Part shown: piece by piece, positions 13,224 to 22,815 of the stretch
Position numbering within the stretch: the stretch's first letter is position 1
How the letters are laid out: each line of letters begins with the position of its first letter
Assembly: GCA_009760885.1 (NCBI GenBank)
Contig: CM019719.1
Coordinates: 38,753,584-38,817,583 of the forward strand
DNA from: Achatina immaculata
Lineage: Eukaryota > Mollusca > Gastropoda > Stylommatophora > Achatinidae
Reading direction: 5' to 3'
DNA length: 64,000 bases
Program-made: the position numbers and the translations under genes
Notes under the pieces: generated by a model
The model's database searches: none
What the model saw: only the letters and a program-made list of their open reading frames with translations
What the model was told of the DNA's origin: nothing

Positions 13224-14617
13224 TAACCATTAAATTAATGGGATACCATTCTACAAAGCTGAATTTGAAGCTAACCAATCACTTAGTGTGATTCACATAT
13301 AATGATCACATGATTCAGAGATGTGATTGTCATAAGCTAAAATTCACCAACCAAAAGTAAAGACCCCCATGTTTCTGAACAGTTACAGAAAAAAACTTAT
13401 TCTCCTCACATACATAAAACTTTGTGGAAGGCTGTTAAAGTAATAATTATCTGTGGAAAGATCTAAAGATGTCAATTCTTTGGTAAAAATGGGAATGCAG
13501 TCTCTCTGTCTTTCTTGGAGTCAGTATGTGGGGGTAAAATCCCATCCATCATATAACATTCATGAGAGCTCTTGCTAGGGTCACAGAACAGTCCACTGTG
13601 CCAAAATCCACTTTCATAGGAAATGATCTGAGCACTCATGAACTTGTCCAATATGCAATGATAATAACCCTTTAATATTTTAAAACAATCTTTGATATTA
13701 ACTGTAAATCACAGCGTCAGCATGTGCCACAATGTGTGGAGGCTCAGATCACAAATAATAAAATCACTAACACTCCCAACTTTTTTTTCCAATCAAAGTT
13801 AGTGGAAGCAGCAACATCTCAAACTATTCTGCTTCAATGAAAGTATACAACAGAACAAAACTTGTAAGAACACTCCAAACATGAAGTCACCCTCAGCTAT
13901 GCCTCATTCGTGTTTATTTTGTTCATAACACTTAAATCTGGTCTGATGACATTTAAGACACAAATGTGAAGTAAAAAATGATTTATAAGTATTTATAAAA
14001 TGTAATCAGAATCTATTCCATGAGCACAGAAGTCCTTCAAAATTAATGTATTTATATGTATGAAGCAACTTTTCAAAATTTTACAGAAACTGATAAGTAT
14101 AGTTAGTAGTTTAACATTTTCTTCATTTAATAAAATTTCTTTATGAAATATGACAGCATGTTTCTTGCAGCTGTGGGTCAGACAATGAGGCATGGCTTTG
14201 TGGAAAATGAAAGAGCAATAAACTTCTACTGTTACCTGGCCCCCCTGTAGCTTGTGTTGTACGACTAACTGAGCCAGCTGAAACAAGGGGTGACAACCAG
14301 GATTTACTTAATAATATGCGTACAACAATCTAGTGCTCACTACAACAGCACTGGCATTTAATTTAATGCACTTGCATGCAAGCATGCTTGACAACACCAA
14401 ATACATTTCAGGAAGTGTACTTTTTTTTTCTTTTTCTCTGTTTCTACGGCTAAAATTTACATTCTAATATGCTCATTTGGTCTTTATTCCAGTAACTTAC
14501 CAACCATGGCAGAATACAATATGTAATATGTAGGTACAATGACTGCCTAAAACAAAATATGGCACTGTAACAGAGATTTAAGTACTGTAACTAGGCTCTT
14601 TCTCTATCACCATCTTT
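11701..14617. other. AT-rich non-coding stretch with possible hAT remnants
   Basis: No gene supported. Phrases near 11985-12050 (GGCAACTCTTGGCCTGCAGG, then GTGGCCCGCAACC) and near 12880-12905 resemble decayed hAT termini. CA/TA microsatellites lie at 13184-13222. A stop-free minus-strand stretch from about 13715 to 13480 lacks a start codon and recognisable homology. Confidence 0.5.
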
Positions 14618-14990
14618 GATGTAAGGGTTCTCACCACAAGGGTCCAATGAAATGAAAATTTTCACCTGAAGGGACCAGTGATGTAAGGGTTCTCACCACA
14701 AGGGACCAATGAAATGAAAATTCTCACCTGAAGGGACCAGTGATGTAAGGGTTCTCACCATAAGGGACCAATGAAATGAAAATTCTCACCTGAAGGGACC
14801 AGCGATGTAAGGGTTCTCACCACAAGCGACCAATGAAATGAAAAGTCTCACCTGAAGGGACTAGTGATGTAAGGGTTCTCACCACAAGCGACCAATGAAA
14901 TGAAAATTCTCACCTGAAGGGACCAGTGATGTAAGGGTTCTCACCAGAAGGGTCCAATGACATGAGAGTTCTTACCAGATGGAACCAAGA
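14618..14990. repeat. 62-bp tandem repeat, six copies
   Basis: Copies start at 14618, 14680, 14742, 14804, 14866 and 14928. Each 62-bp unit is a dimer of two diverged 31-bp halves sharing TTCTCACC-NNN-AGGGACCA. The period is not a multiple of three, so it is not protein coding. The last copy is more diverged. Confidence 0.93.
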
Positions 14991-16842
14991 AAAAAAAAAA
15001 AAAGTTATCAGTGCTCTTCATCACTACGGAGAAAAAGTCAGTCCTCACACTCCCCCCTGGCCAGGAATGAGCCCCACAGCAGCTTGTTCAACACAACCAC
15101 TTCTAGAAGGTAGGATAAAGTCTTAGCCAGCCTTGACTCAATGACTTTAACGGAGCTGTCACTCTCATGAGATGAAATGAGATACGTTATGTGCAGTAAA
15201 AACTGCTTTAAAATTCTCTTACCAATCACCAGCCAAATTACAAATATCTCCATTTGCACAATCTAAGATGTGAGGTGGTCATCAGTGATTTTAGTAATGA
15301 CCAAGTCATAATCTTCCAAATGAGAACAGGACACTGCAAGCTGAGATACCACATTTACCAGATGCTGAAAGCTAGCCTAACAGACCTGTAAGGCTGTAGC
15401 AAAGAGCAAAATACATCACACTCTCCAGCTGTCAGCTGCACAACCCACTCAGGCAATGGACCAGACAGATCCAAGCTCCCTACAGGAGAAGCAATACTGA
15501 AAACCTGTGATGAATTGCCACATTTGTTACAGTTACTCATGTCAATGTCTGAGTGAATGATGAAGAAGAAGAAATAAGTGATACTAACCTTGTAAAAGCA
15601 TGTGACTAAATACTCTAATGAAACGATTACTTCAAATGAAAGTGTTACATTCAAGGCTAGACTAGACAAAACATGTTTTCAGTGTGCAGCCCAATTAACA
15701 AATTGTAAAATGAACAACATAATTCAATGGTTTTTAACCATATACTTTTCACTCACAATAATTCTCAGGAAAAACTGTATCTGTTACTTCAAATTAAGTT
15801 CATCTGCTACTTCAAATTAAGCTAGTATGTTAGTGCAAATTAAGCTCATCTTCTACTGCAATCTAAGCTCATTTGCTGCTCACTGAAGCAATAAAAAAAA
15901 AATACTAACATTTAACTCCTTTCTAGTCACAACTAAGTGTAAAATTATGTCTTACTTTCCTGCCACTGAATATCTAACATCAATAACATGCAAGGCCCTT
16001 TTTAACTCAACGGACTGATGCAGTAAAACAAACTAAGCATCTTCACACTTCACACATGAGTAACAAGTTCACATGACAAATGGAACGGTTCTTGCTGGCC
16101 ACGGGACAAAAAGTAATAACAAATAAATAAAAAGGAATTCAGTATTTTGAAAACAACAATTACAACTCAAGAATTTTTTGCCATAATAAAAATAATTACA
16201 ATAACTTCATATACATACTAGATACATACATCTATTTGTTTTTCACATATCTGTCTCAGTTACCACCATAAATTACTCAGCAAACCACAAGTGGCTGCTA
16301 GCTATGGGTCAATGGAGTTTAGAAGCTTTTTATGGTAAATTTAGAAAGATTGCAAAGAAACTGTTTCTTTTATTGATCAACTTGTCAAGTAAAAAAAGCA
16401 GAGTTCTGTTCATGCTTCAGCATATGGTCGTGCATACTGAGCATGCTGCATGCTCCTCACAGCGCTGAAATAACAAAACATGTGCACCTAAGCACAGCAG
16501 AGCACTATTTCAGTCTTGGCTATAGCCAATATGAAATGCAATCTGCTGCAAAAAAAAAAAAAAATCCTGAAATTATATTTATTTCTTCTAAGTTTGTGCG
16601 CTTATTTTGTAAAAAATATTCTCAAGTCACATGTCACAACAGCACCTCAAGGAGTTTTTATTTATTAAAAAAAACCAATGCTACAGATTATCTTGCTGAC
16701 TGCAGAATCAGAGTGGGGGGCACTGATAATGAAAAAGCAACAAAAAAATGGGCCATAAAAAGGAAAATATATCTACCTTCAGCAACCTCTCTGGATGGGA
16801 TGGGTTATCTGCCCCTTCCTCTCTGACTGCATGGAGGCCGTG
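14991..16842. other. Non-coding, AT-rich
   Basis: No convincing exon on either strand. About 15430-15480 matches, inverted, part of the dispersed repeat at 33170-33215 and 60845-60885 (gagtgggttgt core). The open frame at 16443-16826 crosses homopolymer runs and is not convincing. Confidence 0.55.
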
Positions 16843-16922
16843 GTGGTGAAAGTCTGAAACAGTGTGTCACAGTTATCAGAAATAGTGAGTTACAATGATA
16901 AAAGTCACAGTAAAAAATCACC
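16843..16922. repeat. Minisatellite remnant (left edge)
   Basis: Degenerate copies of the aatgatgaaaatgtgacagtgtta type of unit that dominates 20530-21660. It marks the left end of an array now split by insertions. Confidence 0.55.
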
Positions 16923-18005
16923 AAGGCATCTGACAAGGTGAAACATAATGAAATTATTAAAATGCTTGAAGACATCAGTATAGATGGCAAAGACCTGAGG
17001 ATTATAAAACATCTATACTGGCAGCAAGAAGCAGCAGTTCGAGTTGAAAATAGAACTGGAAAATATCAACCTATAAAACATGGGGTACGACAAGGATATG
17101 TACTATCTCGAGACCTTTTTTCTCTGTATAGCGAGAATATTCTAAGAACAATCATCACAGAACCAGGCATAAAAATTGGAGGATACAATATTAACAACCT
17201 TCGGTATGCTGACGACACAGTACTGATAACTGAGAACCAACAAGACCTGCAAAATCTCTTGGATAAAGTCGCCAAAGAAAGTGAACAGAAAGGCCTTACT
17301 TTGAACATCAAAAAGACAGAGACTATGGTTATATCTAAGAAACAGAATCCACCAGCATGCAGTATTCAATTAAACGGAACTATTCTAAAGCAGGTGCAGA
17401 AATTCAAATACCTTGGAGCAGTAATAACTTCAGAAGGGAAATGCAGAACAGAAATTAGGAACAGAATAGGCCAAGTAAAGACTGCATTTCAGAGAATGAG
17501 AAACATATTAGCTAACACATCTTTATCAATGAATGTTAGAAAATGAGTCCTAAAATGCTATATTGAACCTATCTTGTTATATGGAAGTGAATCATGGACA
17601 ATAGGCAAGTCTGCACAAAAATCATTGGAAGCAGCAGAAATGTGGTTTATTAGAAGAATGTTGCGAATCCCCTGGACAGCAAAAATAACTAATGAAGAAT
17701 GTATGAGAAGAGCTGGAGAGACAAAAAACCTTGTCAAAAAGATAAGAGAGAGACAATGTACTTTCATAGGACATGCAATGAGAAGAGGGGGCATTGAAAA
17801 TATTATAACAACAGGAAAAATAGAAGGAAGAAGATCAAGAGGAAGACCAAGAGAAATGATACTGGACAGTCTGATGGGATGGTGTGAGAGGAGATCACCA
17901 ACTGAACTGATGGCCTGCATGAAGGATCGGGTACTCTGGAGAAGCATAATAGCGACGCAAGTCGGCACGGCACCTGATGATGATGATGAGAGAGAAAGCT
18001 TAAAA
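16923..18005 (+). mobile_element. LINE 3' part: reverse transcriptase C-terminal half
   Basis: A 5'-truncated non-LTR retrotransposon. The frame from 16938 carries the HGVRQGYVLS motif and the catalytic YADDTVLI (near 17205-17230). It continues in the same frame through one TGA at 17544-17546 into LLYGSESWT and the conserved C-terminal tract (IRERQCTFIGHAMRRGG, RGRPRE, end near 17965). The 3' end is a short (ATG)n tail. Apart from the single stop the frame is intact, so the insertion is fairly young. Another 3' fragment of this family lies at 30006-30357, and a decayed one at 56000-56470. Confidence 0.9.
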
Positions 18006-18105
18006 TATCCCTTTGTATGAGCCAAACTGCTGAGCCCTAATAAGAAGTCCATTCTGTCCCCCCAACAGTGAAAGGCAAATGAGGAAGGAGACAAGATAAG
18101 ACAAA

Positions 18106-18184
18106 GGTCACAGTGTTAAAATTATCAAAATGTGAAATAGTATGCTATAATAATCACATTATGAAACACTGTGTTATAATGTTA
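18106..18184. repeat. Minisatellite fragment
   Basis: Short block of the tgttataatgaaacactg type, between two LINE insertions. It belongs to the array at 20530-21660. Confidence 0.6.
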
Positions 18185-18500
18185 CATCTTATTGGCAGAA
18201 ATGCAGATGAAGCCACTGACAACAATTATTGAGGAACGACGATGGCGATTGTTGGGACATGTGTTCCGAATGACTGATAACTCACTACCACAAATAGCAC
18301 TAAGATGGACACCACAGGGGAACAGAAGTAAGGGTAGACCAAAAGAGACATGGAGAAGAACAACAGAAAGGATGTTGAGCAATAGAGGGCTCACCTGGGC
18401 AAGAGCAGAAAAAAAGGCGAAGGACAGGCATTTGTGGAAAACCCTTGTGGAAGCCCCATGTGCCCTGGGCACTTAAGGTTCAGAGAGAGAGAGAGAGAGT
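18185..18500 (+). mobile_element. LINE 3' end with (GA)n tail
   Basis: Terminal roughly 300 bp of a LINE. The frame 18192-18476 contains the C-terminal pattern RRWRLLGHVFRM...SKGRPKETWRR...RGLTWARAEKKAKDRHLW, then a (GA)n tail at 18482-18500. It is the same family as 46320-46650, the LINE at 47091-50180 and 56462-56640. 5'-truncated; inserted in the minisatellite. Confidence 0.88.
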
Positions 18501-18618
18501 GTTATAATGACATAACTGTACCACAGTGTGTTAGTGTGACATGGTGTGTTACAATGATCAATGTGTCATAACAATCAAAATGTGAACAGTGTGTTGTAAT
18601 GATGAAAATGTGACAAGT
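18501..18618. repeat. Minisatellite fragment
   Basis: Copies of the 24-25 bp unit ending at the target-site duplication 18619-18630. It continues at 20529 after the retroposon/rRNA insertion. Confidence 0.7.
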
Positions 18619-18630
18619 ATGTTTACACTT

Positions 18631-19478
18631 CTTCTTCTTTGTTCGCTTCTACCACCAAAACCGCCCTGTGATCCTACTGAATTTATGCCTGTGGTCCTCG
18701 TTAGGTCCCGTGGTCTCTTGTGTGGTCCCCGAAAAGACCACACGAGATCCACGAGAGGACCACAAGGATTTCAGAATATCGCAGGGCTTTAGCCTGTATT
18801 CTTGGTGAGTCTCTGAAGCGGATTGCGTGACACCGTGGTTTTCGTTGCACCAGTTTAGTCTAGAGTTGGACTTTCTCACCAGAAGACCTCGACGTGTTTA
18901 GGATATCAGTGCATCTCCACTGGGTGAGAGGTGGTAGCCCACCCAGGCCAGAGTTGGACTTTCTCACCGGAAAACCTCGACGTGTTTTGAGATACCCGTG
19001 TATCACCGCCAGGTGAGAGGTAGTTGCCCATCCAGTCCAGAGTTGGACTTTCTCACCGGAAAACCTCAGTGTGATTAGGATACGCAAACATCCCCGCCGG
19101 GTGAGAGGTGGTTGCCTATCTAGACTTCCCTGGTCCAGTGTCTCCGACTTCAGCATTTTGTGGTCGTGGCCGCTACCCTTCCTAGTTGTGACCAGGATGG
19201 AGCTTTTGTCCAGGAGGACGAATCCTCGCCACTAGTGACTTCCACCCCCGGGTTGAGCCAGTTTGGGTATATTATCCCAGTATAGGCGTGTTTGGGACAT
19301 GACCGACCTCTAGAGCAGAGGTACTGTGACGTGCATAGCCTTCAAGATTCACCCCTGGTGTGAGCCGGTTTAGGCAAAATCACCAGTATGGGTGTATATC
19401 AGGCGTGACCGACCTCTACAGCGGAGGTGGCATGACATGTCTAGCCATCAAGTTCCACCCCTGGTGTGTGCCGGTTTA
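18631..19478 (-). mobile_element. Structured (GAA)n retroposon, copy 3 (fused to pre-rRNA)
   Basis: 3' 848 bp of the retroposon in minus sense. It stops inside a CTCTAGAG module at 19478 and passes directly into 18S rRNA sequence. The 3' flank atgtttacactt (18619-18630) is repeated at 20517-20528, beyond the rRNA segment and not at 19478, so both parts entered as one cDNA. Confidence 0.92.
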
Positions 19479-20018
19479 CTCATTCCAATTACGGGGCCTC
19501 AAAAGAGTCCTGTCTTGTTATTTTTCGTCACTACCTCCCCATGCTGGGAGTGGGTAAGTTGCGCGCCTGCTGCCTTTCTTGGATGTGGTGGTCTTTTCTC
19601 ATGCTCCCTCTCCGGAATCAAACCCTGATTCCCCATTACCAGTTACAAACATGGTAGGCATGTCATGTACCATCGACATTTGATAGGGCAGACATTTGAA
19701 AGATGCGTCGCCGGCACAGAAGGCCATGCGATCAGCACAAAGTTATCCAGAGTCACCAGTTGGGACGCCGCGCCCCGCGAAGGGCAATGACGATTGGTTT
19801 TGAACTAATAAAAGCGCTCTTTCCACGAGGGTTGGAGCTTGGTAAGCATGTATTAGCTCTAGAATTGCCACAGTTATCCAAGTAGGATCGTGTCATCTAA
19901 GGAACCTCGATTGATTTAATGAGCCATTCGCGGTTTCACCGCGAGACAATGTGAACTTAGACATGCATGGCTTAATCTTTGAGACAAGCATATGACTACT
20001 GGCAGGATCAACCAGATA
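19479..20018 (-). rRNA. 18S rRNA 5' fragment (retrotransposed pseudogene)
   Basis: The first 540 nt of 18S rRNA on the minus strand. Its mature 5' end lies at 20018 (TATCTGGTTGATCCTGCCAG) and it breaks off at GTAATTGGAATGAG. Universal 18S segments are visible, such as the one containing AATTCTAGAGCTAATACATG, and the helix region with GAATGGCTCATTAAATCA is of lophotrochozoan type. Several substitutions in normally invariant positions suggest decay. It is fused in sense orientation upstream of a retroposon copy (18631-19478), sharing a TA at the junction; the combined insertion has one 12-bp target-site duplication. It is not a functional rDNA unit: no 3' part, 5.8S or 28S is present. Confidence 0.93.
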
Positions 20019-20516
20019 ACTTTCTTCACCGAACCTTAGTCGGATATCTACCGACAGACCGAAGCGGGGCAAGGGAGACAGTGCTCTGCTCAGAGCAGAT
20101 CCCTTTCGACCCCGGCGGCGTTTCACTTCCTTTAACCGGCGGGCGCGGCCAGCGGCTCTCTCTGCTCTAGTGAACGAGAAGAGAGCCCAGCCACCCACAA
20201 CATACGCACATTACATACTGCAGACCCGATACTCTTTGTGAGAGATGGGCCAATTTCGAGACCACTGGTCGACAAAACCGTACTACATCGTTAGCACAAA
20301 CCTGGCTGGCTAGCCGTTTACATGCTTCGCTCGACAGACAAACCACTTGCTTCTGCATCGAAACACCTTAACTCTCGCCGTCCGGGAAGGGAGCGAAAGC
20401 CTGTCTCCCCACGCACGGAACTCGAGAGCGCTTTTTCGGCAAAAGAATGGTTGGCCTGCACAACAGCAGCAACCCGCGCTGCGTAGCGTAGCTCGACGTG
20501 GCTCTACACGGCTGAC
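20019..20516 (-). rRNA. Presumed 5'ETS of pre-rRNA, retrotransposed
   Basis: 498 bp directly upstream of the 18S 5' end, G+C-rich unlike its surroundings and ending exactly at the 12-bp target-site duplication (20517-20528). Its position makes it the 5' external transcribed spacer of the precursor. If the reverse transcriptase reached the RNA 5' end, 20516 marks or approximates the rRNA transcription start. Short frames here are shadows. Confidence 0.72.
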
Positions 20517-20528
20517 ATGTTTACACTT

Positions 20529-21194
20529 AATCTAAGCAGTTTTCTATAACGATCAAGGTATGACAGTGTATCATGCTTACTCACAGTGGTTTTTTTTGCA
20601 ATGATGAAAGTGTGACAGTGTTATAATGATGAAAGTGTGATGGTGTTACAATGATGAAAGTGTGATGGTGTTACAATGGTGAAAATGTGATGGTGGGACT
20701 GTGTTATGATGATGAAAGTGTGATAGTGTTATGATGAAAGTGTGAACGTGTTATGATGATGAACGTGTGATGGTGTTATGAAAGTGTGATGGTGTTATGA
20801 TGATGAAAGTGTGATGTGTTATGATGATGAAAGTGTGATGTGTTATGATGATGAAAGTGTGATGTGTTATGATGATGAAAGTGTGACAGTGTTATAATGA
20901 TGAAAGCATGGCAGTGTTATATGATGAATGTGTGACTGTGTTATGATGAAAATGTGTCGGTGTTACAATAATGAAAGTGAATGCGTTATGATGCTGAAAA
21001 TGTCATGGTGATGTGATGCTGAAAATGTGACTGTGTTGTGATGATGAAAGTGTGACTGTTCTGATAATGAAAATGTGATGGTGTTATGATGATGAAAATG
21101 TGATGGTGTTATGATGATGAAAATGTGACGGTGTTATAATGATCAAAAATGTGACAATGTTATAATGATGAAAGTGAGACAGTGTTATAATGAT
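20529..21194. repeat. 24-25 bp minisatellite, main block
   Basis: Roughly 27 imperfect tandem copies of gatgatgaaagtgtgatggtgttat-like units, with length variants of 20-26 bp. It is interrupted at 21195 by retroposon copy 4. A longer diverged unit containing tctaagcagttttctataacgatcaa occurs at 20530 and, in related form, at 21660. Confidence 0.9.
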
Positions 21195-21445
21195 TCTTCT
21201 TCTTCTTCTTCGTTCGCTTCTACGACCAAAACCGCACTGTGATCCTATTGAATTTACGCCTGTGGTCCTCATTAGGTCCCGTGGTCCCCGAAAAGACCAC
21301 ACGAGATCCACAAGAGGACCACAAGGGGTTCAGAGTATCACAGGGCTTTAGCCTGTATTCTTGGTGGGTCTCGGGAAGCGGGATTGCGTGACACCGTGGT
21401 TTTCATTGCACCAGTTTAGCCTAGGGTTGGACTTTCTCACCGGAA
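21195..21445 (-). mobile_element. Structured (GAA)n retroposon, copy 4 (5'-truncated)
   Basis: Only the 3' 251 bp in minus sense, from the TTC-tail to the first half of a GGTGAGA module. Target-site duplication gttataatgat (11 bp) at 21184-21194 and 21446-21456. It is inserted in the 24-25 bp minisatellite. Strong 5' truncation is typical of target-primed reverse transcription. Confidence 0.9.
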
Positions 21446-21695
21446 GTTATAATGATGAAAATGTGACAGTGTCATAATGATGAAAATGTGACAGTGTTAT
21501 AATGATGAAAAAGTGAGACAGTGTCATAATGATGAAAATGTGACAGTGTTATAATGATGAAAGTGAGACAGTGTTATAATGATGAAAATGTAACAGTTTT
21601 ATAATGATGAAAGTGAGAATGTGTTATAATGGTGAAAATGTGACACAGATGTTACATTTAACCACAGCAATTTTCTACAACTATCAAAATGTTTT
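21446..21695. repeat. 24-25 bp minisatellite, right block
   Basis: Continuation of the array after copy 4. It ends with a diverged long unit (atgttacatttaaccacagc..., from about 21648), homologous to the sequence at 18617-18630 plus 20529-20560. This gives an internal model of the empty site. Confidence 0.85.
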
Positions 21696-22815
21696 TTTAA
21701 AAAGCGTTTTCAGCTATCAGAAACTCAAATGATGACAGATCATTTTGCACTTTGGCTGAACTACACCAAAACAGGGTAGCCAGCCTCTGAGCTTAGTGAT
21801 CTCTATTCACAATACACTATGGTTCATGGACTGATCCAGTCAACTTGATTTGGTAACATTAAGTATATATCTGTTGTATATAACTTCATAACCAACATAT
21901 ACACCAATTTCTATTACAAACATGATTGTCCTACTGGACTTTCATGCTACAGAGAACTGAAACAGTCTTCACTTTTTAATTAAAAAAAAAAAAAATGAAT
22001 CATAAAACCCTGCTCCACAGTTAGAAATGGTTCCATTAGGAATGCCAACGCTGAACCTGTAGCACAGCACTGCATGTTTTGTCCCTATCCATTTTCTGCA
22101 TCGAAGGGAGTAATCACTGTCTTAAGCTTACATGGTCTTATAGTTACAAAAGAAATCTTAAATCTTATGACTTCAAAACAAACTCTGCAAGGTCTAATAT
22201 TGCAAAACATGTTTTATCTATCACATTTTCCTCTAAGTCTGGCATGCTCTCATGTTAACACTTCTGTAAAACTGTTCCAAACCAAACTTTCTTTAACTTG
22301 CTTGTAACTCTTGCCCTCATTCAGAAAACTGCAACTCTTTCAAAAACACCAAGAGAGAAAGTTCAACTTTTTTCAAGGAGAAAATGAGAGAAAGGGTTCC
22401 TGCTTCTGTCAGCAAAAACAATATAAACTGCTTATATGTGCAAGGAGGTGGTCAAATCACTACTGACCTGACTCGTCATGTAAATGCAGTGGGCTTTGAC
22501 CACATCTCAGTCAATCTAGCTGTTGATATGAGCATGCAGCAGTGTTAGGAAAAAACTGTCTCTGGAAACCAGAATACCCTGTACACACCTTTTTAGCTCA
22601 TGTTTTGAAACATTCTCAATACTATTACTACATCACACATTTAAGAGTTCATAATGAATTTTTCTCACAAACATTAGCACATGAAAACTCACAAAAATCA
22701 AACAATCACTGAACATTAAAAGAAACGACTACAGGGTAAACAATAAACTTTGCACAGAATGAGCTCTAATTCACGGAGATCTCACTGTGTACAGATAACA
22801 ATAGTTGAAACTTAC
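21696..22815. other. TMF1 intron 2 sequence, nothing recognised
   Basis: Intronic on the minus strand, following the donor at 22815. No exon, RNA gene or clear repeat recognised on either strand. The short plus-strand frame at 22750-23022 is a shadow of TMF1. Confidence 0.6.

Noticed and set aside
15355..15669. Minus-strand frame as a TMF1 exon
   Set aside because: The best part matches a dispersed repeat also at 33180 and 60850; no coiled-coil character.
16443..16826. 127-codon plus-strand frame
   Set aside because: It crosses A-runs, has no recognisable motif and overlaps the minisatellite edge.
19466..20535. A resident functional rDNA unit
   Set aside because: Only the 5' part of 18S and upstream spacer is present, it carries substitutions, and it is bracketed by a target-site duplication together with a retroposon.
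20574..21650. CRISPR array
   Set aside because: Regular short units but no unique spacers; a eukaryotic minisatellite.
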